A DNA stretch of 35,663 bases from Verrucomicrobiota bacterium (lineage in GTDB: Bacteria > Verrucomicrobiota > Verrucomicrobiia > Verrucomicrobiales > Verrucomicrobiaceae). A program made the translations under genes and the position numbers. Shown piece by piece: positions 17,015-24,779 of this stretch (the first letter of the stretch is position 1; every line of letters starts with the position of its first letter). A model generated the notes under the pieces. That model was not told the DNA's origin. It saw only the letters and a program-made list of their open reading frames with translations, and did no database searches. The stretch is taken from positions 1 through 35,663 of the forward strand of contig VFKE01000001.1 of NCBI GenBank assembly GCA_009885695.1. Direction: 5' to 3'.

Positions 17015-18147
17015 GGAAAATTTTTATCGTAGCCGGGGAGATCAGCGGTGACACTCATGGCGCTGGTCTGATGCGTGCTTTGAAGCAGGATCATGGGCCC
17101 GTACAATACAGCGGGCTCGGTGGTCCGCAGATGCGAATCGTGGGCGGCGCGGAGACGGAGGACTGGCTGGAGCACGCCGCAGTGCTCGGTCTCTGGGAAG
17201 TGCTTAAGATTTATGGCTGGTTCAGGCGCAAATTCGCGGAAGCCTTGAATAACATCGCGCAGCAAAAGCCGGACGCCGTGGTGTTGATCGACTATCCGGG
17301 CTTCAACCTTCGGCTGGCCAAGGCACTGCGATCCCGCAAGTATCCCGGCAAGATCATTTTTTATATCAGCCCTCAAGTGTGGGCTTGGAAGAAGGGGCGC
17401 GTGAAGACGATGGCCAAGGTGCTCGATTTGATGATCTGCATTTTTCCCTTCGAGAAAGAACTCTATGAGAAGAGCGGGCTGCGCACCGTTTTCGGGGGAC
17501 ATCCGCTGGTGGATCGCACAGCGGCATTTAAGAAGGGCTGGTCGCGGGAATCCGCGCTCGTGGGATTTTTCCCAGGGAGTCGCAGTCATGAAGTCGCACG
17601 ACTTTTACCCGTGATGCTTCGAGCCTCAGTTATTATTCGCGAGAAAGTTCCGCAGGTTCGCTTCGCAATTTCCGCCGCCAACGAACGACTGAAATCCGAG
17701 ATGAATGAAATCATCCAGCGCGAAGGACCACCGGAGGCGCGGCAGTGGATCGAAGTCGGAACGGCTCCCGTGCTGATGCAGCGCGCTGAAGTCGCCGCGG
17801 TGGCCAGTGGCACCGCGACGCTGGAGGCTGCGTGTTTTGGCCTGCCCTATGTTCTAGTCTACAAGGTAAATCCGGTAACCTACGCTGTTGGGAAAAGGGT
17901 GGTCCGCATCAAACATCTCGGCATCGTCAATATTCTGGCGGGAGAAACCGTGGTGCAGGAACTTGTGCAGGGCGCATGCGAACCGGAATCGCTGGCTGGA
18001 TCGCTCACCGCCATGTTGATCAGCCCGCGGACACGCAAGGAGCTGGAGTCGCGACTGGCAGCCGTGGTGTCGGATCTCGGCGCGGGTGGTGCCTACAAAT
18101 GCGCGGCGGATGCGGTTGCAGGCGAACTTCCTTCAGTGGCATCATGA
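17011..18147 (+). CDS. lpxB: Lipid-A-disaccharide synthase LpxB
   Basis: LpxB (GT19) joins UDP-diacylglucosamine and lipid X, the LpxI product, into the tetraacyl disaccharide at the inner membrane. The 378-residue length is normal. Family blocks are present in order: FIVAGEISGDTHGAGLMRAL at the N-terminus, GLGGPQM, LIDYPGFNLRLAKALR, YISPQVWAWKKGRVK, FGGHPLVD, FFPGSRSHEV, VASGTATLEAACFGLPYVLVYK and LVQGACEPE. The start overlaps the upstream oxidoreductase gene by 4 bases, and its stop overlaps the next gene in the same way, so all three are coupled. Confidence 0.96.
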   Translation: MRKIFIVAGEISGDTHGAGLMRALKQDHGPVQYSGLGGPQMRIVGGAETEDWLEHAAVLGLWEVLKIYGWFRRKFAEALNNIAQQKPDAVVLIDYPGFNLRLAKALRSRKYPGKIIFYISPQVWAWKKGRVKTMAKVLDLMICIFPFEKELYEKSGLRTVFGGHPLVDRTAAFKKGWSRESALVGFFPGSRSHEVARLLPVMLRASVIIREKVPQVRFAISAANERLKSEMNEIIQREGPPEARQWIEVGTAPVLMQRAEVAAVASGTATLEAACFGLPYVLVYKVNPVTYAVGKRVVRIKHLGIVNILAGETVVQELVQGACEPESLAGSLTAMLISPRTRKELESRLAAVVSDLGAGGAYKCAADAVAGELPSVAS

Positions 18148-18866
18148 GTCCGGATGAATCAGCTCCAGCAGTGCGCGTGAATCAGCTGGTGCGCTGGTTT
18201 GTCGTGGGTCTTCCACTGGGCCTGTTGATCATGGGCGCGCTTTCGTTTGTGATCTACTTTCAAAAACGCAATGCAAAAGAAGCGGCTCTGACGGCGCCGT
18301 CACGCTATGCCGTCATGTTGCGCAAGGATTTGAATCCTGCTGACTACCGTCGTTACATTCGAATCTTCGAGCAGGAGATCGGCCCGCGCACGACTGACAA
18401 GCCGGAAAACATCGAGGCCGCTCAGAGCTTCATTGAGTCCACGCTCGGTTTTGGAAACATGGGCTATCAGGTCGTGCGGCGGGAGATGGTGGTCGAAGGA
18501 AAAGCCTGCGTATATTTTGAGGTGGAACTGAAAGGCCGGAATTCCCCGGGTGGGTTGCATCTGGTCACGGCCAGATATGATGGGGTTAACTTGAGGGACA
18601 TCGCGACATTGCTCTGCCTGGCCAATGCTTTCACGGGAACGCAGCATCGCGACACCATTCGTTTTGTGGCCTGGTTCGGAGGTGCGGATTCCGCTGGTAA
18701 ATTTCAACTCGACCGCTACCGCCAATGGCTTCCCGAAGCCGGTGCATCATCCGTCACAACACTGGAACTCAACGGTCCGGATCCGGAGGACAAAGACGCA
18801 CTCAGCAAGCTTCAATCGGTTGAATTGGAAATTAAAGCTCGCGCGGGTAGTAGCAACGGCAAGTAG
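18144..18866 (+). CDS. Membrane-anchored M28-peptidase-like protein, likely non-catalytic
   Basis: I chose ATG 18144, which overlaps the lpxB stop (ATGA). A longer frame from 17832 runs inside lpxB and is unlikely. The product has 240 residues with one N-terminal transmembrane helix (about 15-40), then a region resembling M28 aminopeptidase folds: RRYIRIFEQEIGPRTTDKPENIEAAQSFI, HLVTARYDG, and RDTIRFVAWFGGADSAG. In active M28 enzymes these blocks read AHYD and FxGEExG. Here the metal-binding His is Arg and the Glu-Glu pair is Ala-Asp (around residues 142 and 180). The protein is also shorter than the active family. It is probably a periplasmic scaffold or binding protein rather than a peptidase. 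The homology is inferred from motif order. Confidence 0.7.
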   Translation: MSPDESAPAVRVNQLVRWFVVGLPLGLLIMGALSFVIYFQKRNAKEAALTAPSRYAVMLRKDLNPADYRRYIRIFEQEIGPRTTDKPENIEAAQSFIESTLGFGNMGYQVVRREMVVEGKACVYFEVELKGRNSPGGLHLVTARYDGVNLRDIATLLCLANAFTGTQHRDTIRFVAWFGGADSAGKFQLDRYRQWLPEAGASSVTTLELNGPDPEDKDALSKLQSVELEIKARAGSSNGK

Positions 18867-18887
18867 CCCCGATTGATCTGCTTCTGT

Positions 18888-18985
18888 AGCACGGGCTTCC
18901 AGCCTGTGTGTGTTTCTGGCATCCTGCCTGATTCGTTGGAGAACGACAGGCTGGTGCGCAGCCGCAAAGCGAACCCCGTCGCACA
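18888..18985. repeat. Intergenic repeat with inverted arms
   Basis: The stretch contains cttccagcctgtgtgtg and, about 45 bases later, gacaggctggtgcgc, which can fold back on each other, plus catcctgcctg. It shares words with the repeat inside 12585-12760 (caggctggaagcc, tgttgaaaaa) in the opposite orientation. Boundaries are approximate. It has no coding sign. Confidence 0.4.
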
Positions 18986-19014
18986 CTCAGCCAAGATGGC
19001 TGAGTTACTTTTTC
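18986..19014 (+). terminator. Hairpin with T-rich tail after the lipid A operon
   Basis: CTCAGCC (18986-18992) and GGCTGAG (18998-19004) form a perfect 7-base stem with a 5-base loop, followed by TTACTTTTTC. It lies 120 bases after the last lpx-operon stop and before floA. It is a plausible rho-independent terminator, although it could be part of the neighbouring repeat. Confidence 0.5.
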
Positions 19015-19099
19015 AACGGGCTCTAACAATTCAATGGTGGAATTGCCGCCCAAACCTGCTTTGCTCACCTGAGAAATCAAACATCATCCCATTCTCGCC

Positions 19100-20119
19100 A
19101 TGACCATCCTTCAAATGATTCTTACCGTCGCCGCCGTTATACTCGGGCTCATATTCGTGCTCGTTGTTGGCAAATTCTTCAACGTCTGGCTCCGGGCCCG
19201 CGTGGCCAATGCTCCGGTGAGCATTCCCAATCTCGTCGCCATGTGGCTCCGCGCCGTGCCCAATTCGCTGATCGTAGACAACCGCATCACGGCGATCAAG
19301 GCCGGCATCACCATCAGCAGCGATCAGCTCGAAGCGCACTATCTCGCAGGCGGCAACGTCAGCCATGTCGTGCTATCGCTGATCGCAGCGGAAAAAGCGG
19401 GGATCGTCCTCGACTTCAACCGGGCCTGCGCCATCGACCTCGCGTGCAAAGGCACCACCAAGACGGTCATCGACGCCGTGCGCACCAGCATCAACCCGCG
19501 GGTCATTGACTGCCCCGGTCCCGAGATCGGCCGTAACGGTCGCATCGAAGCCGTGGCGCGCGATGGCATCTCCCTCCGCGTTCGCGCCCGGGTGACGGTG
19601 CGGACCAACCTCGATCGCTTCGTCGGTGGCGCGACCGAGGAAACCGTGATCGCCCGCGTGGGTGAGGGGATCGTCACCCGCATAGGTTCCAGTGCCAGCT
19701 ACAAGGATGTGCTGGAAAATCCCGACAGCATTTCCAAGGTGGTGCTGCACAAAGGGGTCGACGTGGGCACGGCTTTCGAGATCATTTCCATCGATATCGC
19801 TGATGTGGACGTGGGCGAGAACGTGGGTGCCGCGCTGCAAGCCGCGCAAGCAGAGACCGACAAGAAGATTGCGCAAGCCAATGCTGAAGTGCGTCGCGCC
19901 GCTGCCGTCGCTGTTGAGCAGGAAATGGCCGCACGCACTCAGGAGATGCGCGCCAAAGTTGTCGAGGCCGAAGCTCAGATTCCGATGGCCATCGCCGAAG
20001 CTTTCCGCAGTGGCAACCTCGGCATCATGGACTACCAGCGCTACAAGAACATCCAGGCCGACACCGAGATGCGCCGGTCCATCGCCGGAGATAATCCCGA
20101 CACGCAAGAGAAGAAGTAG
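19100..20119 (+). CDS. floA: Flotillin-like protein FloA
   Basis: FloA is a membrane-associated SPFH protein that organises membrane domains and affects fluidity and protein complexes. The 339-residue length is normal. An N-terminal membrane hairpin (about 5-28, [21 protein letters not shown]) is followed by the FloA-specific block [22 protein letters not shown], the SPFH core with [42 protein letters not shown], and a C-terminal Ala/Glu/Gln-rich coiled coil that ends with [25 protein letters not shown]. The start at 19100 places the membrane anchor at the N-terminus. It is probably the first gene of a short unit with the small membrane protein downstream. Confidence 0.95.
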   Translation: MTILQMILTVAAVILGLIFVLVVGKFFNVWLRARVANAPVSIPNLVAMWLRAVPNSLIVDNRITAIKAGITISSDQLEAHYLAGGNVSHVVLSLIAAEKAGIVLDFNRACAIDLACKGTTKTVIDAVRTSINPRVIDCPGPEIGRNGRIEAVARDGISLRVRARVTVRTNLDRFVGGATEETVIARVGEGIVTRIGSSASYKDVLENPDSISKVVLHKGVDVGTAFEIISIDIADVDVGENVGAALQAAQAETDKKIAQANAEVRRAAAVAVEQEMAARTQEMRAKVVEAEAQIPMAIAEAFRSGNLGIMDYQRYKNIQADTEMRRSIAGDNPDTQEKK

Positions 20120-20134
20120 CAAGTTGGCCGGTGA

Positions 20135-20182
20135 ATCAGTAGGTCAGTAGGTCAGTAGGTCAGTGAGTCAGTGAGTCAGTAA
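20135..20182. repeat. Tandem octamer repeat, gtcagtag-type
   Basis: Six successive 8-base units read atcagtag, gtcagtag, gtcagtag, gtcagtga, gtcagtga and gtcagtaa. About 60 bases further (20238-20279) lie complementary words (actgac, cactgatt, tcactg, cactgatt), so the transcript could fold back. It lies between floA and the next gene. Confidence 0.6.
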
Positions 20183-20281
20183 ACCAGTAGAAAAAGACCA
20201 TGATGAAACGAGTGACCGCACCACACCAAACGACACACTGAATTACTGACGCACTGATTCACTGCCCACTGATTTACCGTC

Positions 20282-20830
20282 ATGATGCATTCCGTCACCC
20301 TGGCCGCCCAAGCTCCCGAGTTTGATTTCGGGCAAGTGGTGTTTGTCATCGTGCTGCTGCTGAGCGGGTTCTTCCAATGGTTGATGAACTGGTGGAAAAA
20401 GAAGCGGGCCGATTCGGAGTTTATGCGGCAAAAGCCACCGACACCTGAGGAATTACAGGCGAGAGAGAAAGCGTGGCTGGATCAGACCGGGGCTGGAGAA
20501 CAAGTTCCGCAGCAACCAGCAGCGGGGAGTTTTCTGGAAGAAGTAATTAAGACCTTTCGCCAATTAGCGGAGCCAGAGCTGGTGGTGGCTCCCACACCTG
20601 CCATCCAGTATCCGCCGATCCCCCAAGCCGTCCCGGTGATCGACACCCCGAGCCTGGTTCCGTCCCCTGTGAAAATGCCGGCATCGACTGCGGCCATCGT
20701 GCAGCATCGGCCGCGTCATCCGCTGGCGGAGAAGCTGGCTGCGATTGGCGGTCTGCGACATGCGATCGTCCTGCGGGAGATCATTGGTCCGCCAAAAGCC
20801 TTGCAAAGAACGGACGAGCATCTTATTTAG
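20282..20830 (+). CDS. Hypothetical single-pass membrane protein
   Basis: This 182-residue protein has one transmembrane helix near the N-terminus (about 19-37, VVFVIVLLLSGFFQWLMNWW) followed directly by basic residues (KKKR), which predicts a cytoplasmic C-terminus. The rest is proline-rich and low in structure, ending with the block HPLAEKLAAIGGLRHAIVLREIIGPPKALQ. That block looks conserved-domain-like and may bind a partner. I do not recognise the family. It follows floA at 162 bases and may act with it, but the repeat between them leaves co-transcription uncertain. Two adjacent ATGs (20282, 20285) are equally possible starts. Confidence 0.7.
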   Translation: MMHSVTLAAQAPEFDFGQVVFVIVLLLSGFFQWLMNWWKKKRADSEFMRQKPPTPEELQAREKAWLDQTGAGEQVPQQPAAGSFLEEVIKTFRQLAEPELVVAPTPAIQYPPIPQAVPVIDTPSLVPSPVKMPASTAAIVQHRPRHPLAEKLAAIGGLRHAIVLREIIGPPKALQRTDEHLI

Positions 20831-20844
20831 TCATGCTCAGATCA

Positions 20845-20928
20845 GCCGGCGTGGCGAAATTGGTAGACGCGCTAGACTCAAAATCTTGTATGAGTAATCA
20901 TGTGTGGGTTCGAGTCCCTCCGCCGGCA
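20845..20928 (+). tRNA. tRNA-Leu (anticodon CAA)
   Basis: The acceptor arms GCCGGCG (20845-20851) and CGCCGGC (20921-20927) pair perfectly, with discriminator A at 20928. The D arm contains GGTAGACGC. The anticodon loop CTCAAAA gives CAA. The long variable arm typical of Leu folds as ATGA/TCAT. The T loop is TTCGAGT. CCA is not encoded. Two stem positions are mismatched T-T: CTAGA/TCTTG in the anticodon stem and GTGGG/CCCTC in the T stem. Confidence 0.9.
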
Positions 20929-20939
20929 CTTCAATCTCA

Positions 20940-21045
20940 TAATGCGGCTGACAGGATGCTGCATGGGACCAGAGCGTCGCACGCCATGTGGCGCAGCGGA
21001 CGTGCAGGCGATTTCCTGCCGCGGCGCATGACGCTATGGCGAAAA
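20940..21045. repeat. Possible intergenic repeat remnant
   Basis: The stretch after the tRNA begins gctgacaggatgctgcatgg and holds imperfect inverted words (gcatgg / ccatgt, gcgcagcgg / gccgcggcgc). The word gacaggatgc also occurs in the 15701-15841 element. There is no coding sign. This is a weak call. Confidence 0.25.
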
Positions 21046-21085
21046 AATGCTGGTGTTTGGGCCGCGATTCGGGCAATCATGCATC

Positions 21086-22330
21086 ATGGCGGATAACACG
21101 GAGCTGTTGCAATCGCTGGGCATCGCGCTTGGCCTTGGATTGCTCGTTGGCTTGGAGCGGGAATGGGAGCGCAATCGCACCGCCGGACTGCGCACGTTTG
21201 CCTTTATCAGCTTGTTCGGTGCCTTGAGCGGAATGCTGGCACAGGCCTACGGCGGCTGGGTCATGGCCGCCGCGCTTGTCACTGTCGTCGCGCTCACGGT
21301 TTCTGGCTATCTGGCCTCGCTCAGGAACAAGGATGCTAATCCCGGCCTCACGACTGAGATCGCCATGCTGGTCATGTTTGCGACCGGCGCCATCACGATG
21401 ATGGGGCATTGGATGATCGCCGTCGTCATCGCTGGCAGTGTGATGGTATTGCTGCAAAGCAAGAAGTCACTGCATCAACTGGTTCGCAAGATAGGTGAAA
21501 ACGATCTGCGTGAGATCGCGCGGCTCGTGCTCATCGGCCTGGTCATTCTGCCGGTGCTGCCAAATCAATCGTATGGCTATGAAGGCGTGCTGAACCCCTT
21601 TGCCATCTGGTTGATGGTCGTGCTGATTGTGGGCATCAGCCTCGCCGCGTATCTCGCCAGCAAGTTTCTGGGGCGTTCGAGAGGAGCCGCCATTTCAGGC
21701 CTGCTCGGTGGCTTGATCTCCAGCACCGCCACCACAGCCAGCGCGGCGCGCCGCAGCATGAACCCGCAAAGCCATGCGTCGTCTCTGGGCGTGATCACCC
21801 TCATTTCAGCCGCAGTGGTTTTTGTGCGCGTGATCGTCGAGGTCATGATCGTCGGGCCGGGCGTGATCAAAACGGTGCTGCCGCCGCTTCTGGCCATGAT
21901 GGCGCTGGCCGGTGCCGTTGCCGTGGTCGGCTACAAGCTGATGATGAAATCCGAGGTGCAGCCCTCCGAGGAACCTCCGCCCTCTGAGTTGAAGGGTGCG
22001 GTCATGTTTGGTCTCCTCTATGTGCTGGTGCTGTTCGCCGTCTCCTTTGCCAAAGAACACTTTGGCCAGGCCGGCCTCTTCGTCGTAGCCGCCATCTCGG
22101 GCCTGACCGACATGGATGCCATCACGCTTTCAACTGCCAGTCTCTCCAATGCCGGACAACTCGATGCCACGACCGCCTGGCGCGTGATCATGACCGGCGG
22201 ACTGGCCAACATTCTTTTCAAGGCCGCACTCGTTCTTGGCATGGGCTCGCGCGCCTTGATTAAGCCGGTGCTGCTGGGATTCGCCATCACATTTGTCGGT
22301 GGTGTCGCGATTTTGCTGCTCTGGCCGTGA
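21086..22330 (+). CDS. MgtC/SapB-DUF4010 family membrane protein
   Basis: I chose ATG 21086 (MADNTELLQSLGIALGLGLLVGLEREW), because the MgtC-like first helix and the conserved LVGLEREWE block follow at once. The in-frame ATG at 21047 adds 13 residues from the repeat-like region. The protein has 414 residues and about a dozen hydrophobic segments. The N-terminal part is MgtC/SapB-like (GLRTFAFISLFGALSGML). The C-terminal part is DUF4010-like, with GAAISGLLGGLISSTATTASAARRS and AAISGLTDMDAITLSTASL. The role is unknown. Family members are sometimes linked to magnesium or envelope stress, but no transport activity is established. The gene stands alone. Confidence 0.85.
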   Translation: MADNTELLQSLGIALGLGLLVGLEREWERNRTAGLRTFAFISLFGALSGMLAQAYGGWVMAAALVTVVALTVSGYLASLRNKDANPGLTTEIAMLVMFATGAITMMGHWMIAVVIAGSVMVLLQSKKSLHQLVRKIGENDLREIARLVLIGLVILPVLPNQSYGYEGVLNPFAIWLMVVLIVGISLAAYLASKFLGRSRGAAISGLLGGLISSTATTASAARRSMNPQSHASSLGVITLISAAVVFVRVIVEVMIVGPGVIKTVLPPLLAMMALAGAVAVVGYKLMMKSEVQPSEEPPPSELKGAVMFGLLYVLVLFAVSFAKEHFGQAGLFVVAAISGLTDMDAITLSTASLSNAGQLDATTAWRVIMTGGLANILFKAALVLGMGSRALIKPVLLGFAITFVGGVAILLLWP

Positions 22331-22677
22331 CCGGGTTTTGTCTCCGATGTCAACGTTAGGCTCGGAGAGGCAATCATAACATGGATGTGGCGATCTTGAC
22401 AGTCATGGAACTAGAGCGGTTTAAATAATTTCGTAGCCGCGTTCGTAAGAACGCGGGAAATATGGAAGCTCTCCCCGCAGCCGCGAAGCGAAAACGCGGG
22501 AAATAGGCATGCTTCGCTGGCTGCCGTAGCTTCGTCCCGCACTCTTACGAGATGCGGCTACGTCTATTTTAAAAATGCTCAATAGTATATGTTCTGAGCA
22601 GGACGAAGACACAAAATCGGCAGGCCCACTTGCGCAGACCTGCCGATGCTTGAGGCGCTATTAGTAAATCACCCGGA
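22331..22677. other. Gene-free stretch of 347 bases
   Basis: It separates two convergent genes. It contains the inverted-repeat element at 22432-22562 and no supported coding sequence. Nothing else is visible. Confidence 0.6.
22432..22562. repeat. Inverted-repeat element, 131 bases
   Basis: CGTAGCCGC (22432-22440) and GCGGCTACG (22554-22562) form the perfect ends, with gtaaga / tcttac complementarity just inside. An inner hairpin GCGTTC-GTAA-GAACGC lies close to the left end, and the word aacgcgggaaat occurs twice. The shape fits a REP or MITE-type element. Confidence 0.55.
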
Positions 22678-24339
22678 TTATTTGACCTTGCTGATCTCGT
22701 AAACAGTGGTCGTTCCGCTTACTTCATTGGCCACGACCAGAAGTGGCTTTCCGTTGGGGCTGTTGTCTTCGCTAATAAACAAAACGCCCTCGGGGCCAAG
22801 GTCGCCCGCAGCCACTGTGTTCGTCGGCTGGGTGAAGTCACGGTTGTCGGCGTATTGAACGAATTCAGGAGCCGTGGGATTGGTGACATCATAGACCATG
22901 ATGCCGCTGAGTCTTTCAAGGCCGATGAAGGCATAGCTGCGGCCGAAGGCCTTACCGACGGTGACGCTCTCGGGCTCCGGTCCCTTGTCGTCACTCCGGT
23001 CATCGAACTTGTTAATTTCGTGGTTGGAGTTGAAGAACGTGGGCTTGAGCGACGCAGTGATCTGCTCAAATTGATTGCCGCTGTCCCAAATCAGATTGCC
23101 CGCAGTGTCCCGGATCGAAAAAGAGCGGGTTCCAAAGGAGTAGATTTCTTTGTAAACGCTGTTCCCAGCGGTGTCACCTTGGGCCTTGGTCGCCTTAAGG
23201 CGGCCGAGATTTGAGGTCTTCTTGAGATCCGTCGCCACCGCGGGCGGGAAGACAGCGGGGTCGAGCGCCATGCTGCCGATGCGGGTTTCCTCCGAATAAC
23301 CGGAATAATCACGGCTGTCGCCCTCATTGGCCAGAAGTAGATAAGTTTTACTGCCCTGCTTGATGGATGCGATCCCGTCCGGAAGGAACAAGCCCTTCAC
23401 GGGCCAGTTTTGGATGTTGATTCGTCCGGCATTGGCTACTGGAATGCCGTCGCGATCGCTGGCATCGAGCGCGTTGCTCGATCCGAAACCATTGGCTGCG
23501 AGGCTGTGATTTTTGATGCCGAGGCCGGCGAGCTGCGTCACGCTCGCCGTGGTGATGTCGATGATGGCCAGTGCATTGGCCTCTTGAAGAGTGACCCACG
23601 CAGTTTTGGAATCATGCGAGACGGTAATGTATTCAGGCTCCAGATCCTGAGCGACGCTGGCACCCGGACCGAAGACTCGGATGGCCGGCTTAGGCGAGCC
23701 AGGGCTGGTACCATTGAAGAGATCTTCCCGGCTCATGCCGTTGAATCCCTGGAAGTGCGCGGTCCGCACCATGGCCTGCGTGAGGCCCACGGCGCCACCA
23801 GAGAGATCGATGATGCTCACGGTGCCTTCGGGATCGATCGTGTAATCAGCGCTCGGCTCGCCTTCGTCAGCCGACAGCAGATAGCGTCCGTTTGGCGTGA
23901 ATGTAAGCATGTCAGGAAGCGCCCCGACGGTGACCTGGGAGATAAATTGCAGGGCTGAGTTGAAGAAGACAACCTTGCCAGCATCGGTCTTTACTGCCGC
24001 TTCCACTGCAACGGCGATGAGTCCATCGCGGACGGCCACGCTGTTGGCAACGGCACCGTATGCGGTGACATCAATCTCGCCTATGATCGTCGGCACGGCT
24101 GGATTTGCGATGGAGATGACATCGATCTGCGCGGCCTGGGCATTGACGACGAACAGTCGCTGCGTGGCTGGGTCATGCGCGGCGATCTCCGCTGCACTGG
24201 TGAGGAAGGAGCCGGCGGCGACGCTGCCGACAGGCGTGATCGAAATGGAATGTGGTGATGCGCCCGAGACGGGCAGCGCCACACAGGCCGCCAGTGAGAA
24301 GAGTCCGATGGTGTTAATGCAATTGAGTTTGTGTTTCAT
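22678..24339 (-). CDS. Secreted choice-of-anchor I family protein
   Basis: I chose ATG 24339 because MKHKLNCINTIGLFSLAACVALPVSGA is a good signal peptide. The frame extends 26 residues further upstream but without any sign of need. The mature protein (553 residues in total) has repeated beta-propeller-like blocks. The family hallmarks I recognise are ITPVGSVAAGSF at the start, LLSADEGEPSADYTIDPEGTVSIIDL, GLEPEYITV-like (DLEPEYITVSHDSKTAWVTLQEANALAIIDI), SLAANGFGSSNALDASDRDG, YLLLANEGDSRDYSGYSEETRI and GPEPESVTVGKAFGRSYAFIGLERLSGIMVYDVTNP. Such proteins are exported and often found beside alkaline phosphatase or nuclease domains. No PEP-CTERM or other anchor is visible at the C-terminus. The substrate is unknown. 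Confidence 0.88.
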   Translation of the reverse strand: MKHKLNCINTIGLFSLAACVALPVSGASPHSISITPVGSVAAGSFLTSAAEIAAHDPATQRLFVVNAQAAQIDVISIANPAVPTIIGEIDVTAYGAVANSVAVRDGLIAVAVEAAVKTDAGKVVFFNSALQFISQVTVGALPDMLTFTPNGRYLLSADEGEPSADYTIDPEGTVSIIDLSGGAVGLTQAMVRTAHFQGFNGMSREDLFNGTSPGSPKPAIRVFGPGASVAQDLEPEYITVSHDSKTAWVTLQEANALAIIDITTASVTQLAGLGIKNHSLAANGFGSSNALDASDRDGIPVANAGRINIQNWPVKGLFLPDGIASIKQGSKTYLLLANEGDSRDYSGYSEETRIGSMALDPAVFPPAVATDLKKTSNLGRLKATKAQGDTAGNSVYKEIYSFGTRSFSIRDTAGNLIWDSGNQFEQITASLKPTFFNSNHEINKFDDRSDDKGPEPESVTVGKAFGRSYAFIGLERLSGIMVYDVTNPTAPEFVQYADNRDFTQPTNTVAAGDLGPEGVLFISEDNSPNGKPLLVVANEVSGTTTVYEISKVK

Positions 24340-24779
24340 GGTGATGGTAATGATGATGAAGTGACGCGCGCCCGCTAACATCTCAATCCGCCATGAACAA
24401 TTTAATGATGGTGACAAATTCGTGAGGTAGCGGGTGATGAACGGAGGTGGCGCTGTTCATCATGACAATATTGTCGAAAATCTTGGCATGAAATTTCAAG
24501 GGCCGGAGACGTCGCTGAATGTAGCGGAAGCGTCACCACATAGGGCGTGCCAGATCGCGCGAATACTAGAAGATCGGCGCGCGTCCGAATCTGGCGCAGC
24601 ACCAAAAACCAAACTAACCATCCAAACACATCAAACCATGAAAAATCATTCCAACATGAACCGCCATTCGCGGCGCAATGGCATCAGCGTGCGCTTCGGC
24701 AGGTTACGAAATCGTCACGATAATGATCTCGCATTTTGTCATAGTTGGCGTTGGCCTAGGGCAACACTTCCAACCAACG
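24340..24779. other. Intergenic region of 440 bases between divergent genes
   Basis: The region holds an 8-base perfect inverted repeat TGATGAAC / GTTCATCA (24435-24442 and 24455-24462), possibly an operator. It also holds an A/C-rich leader-like stretch before an ATG AAA at 24638, whose frame looks non-coding after about 20 codons. The frame of the downstream membrane protein could start earlier, at 24678. I see no other gene. Confidence 0.45.

Noticed and set aside
17832-18143. Upstream extension of the M28-like frame into lpxB (start at 17832)
   Set aside because: The stretch lies inside lpxB in another frame. ATG 18144 overlaps the lpxB stop and begins a plausible membrane anchor.
19373-20122. 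249-codon minus-strand frame over floA
   Set aside because: It is a shadow of floA, with Gly/Asp/His bias and no domain.
20135-20182. Possible CRISPR array
   Set aside because: The units are contiguous 8-base repeats without spacers.
20833-21096. ORF reading AKLVDALDSKS
   Set aside because: This is the familiar translation of a tRNA-Leu gene, not a protein.
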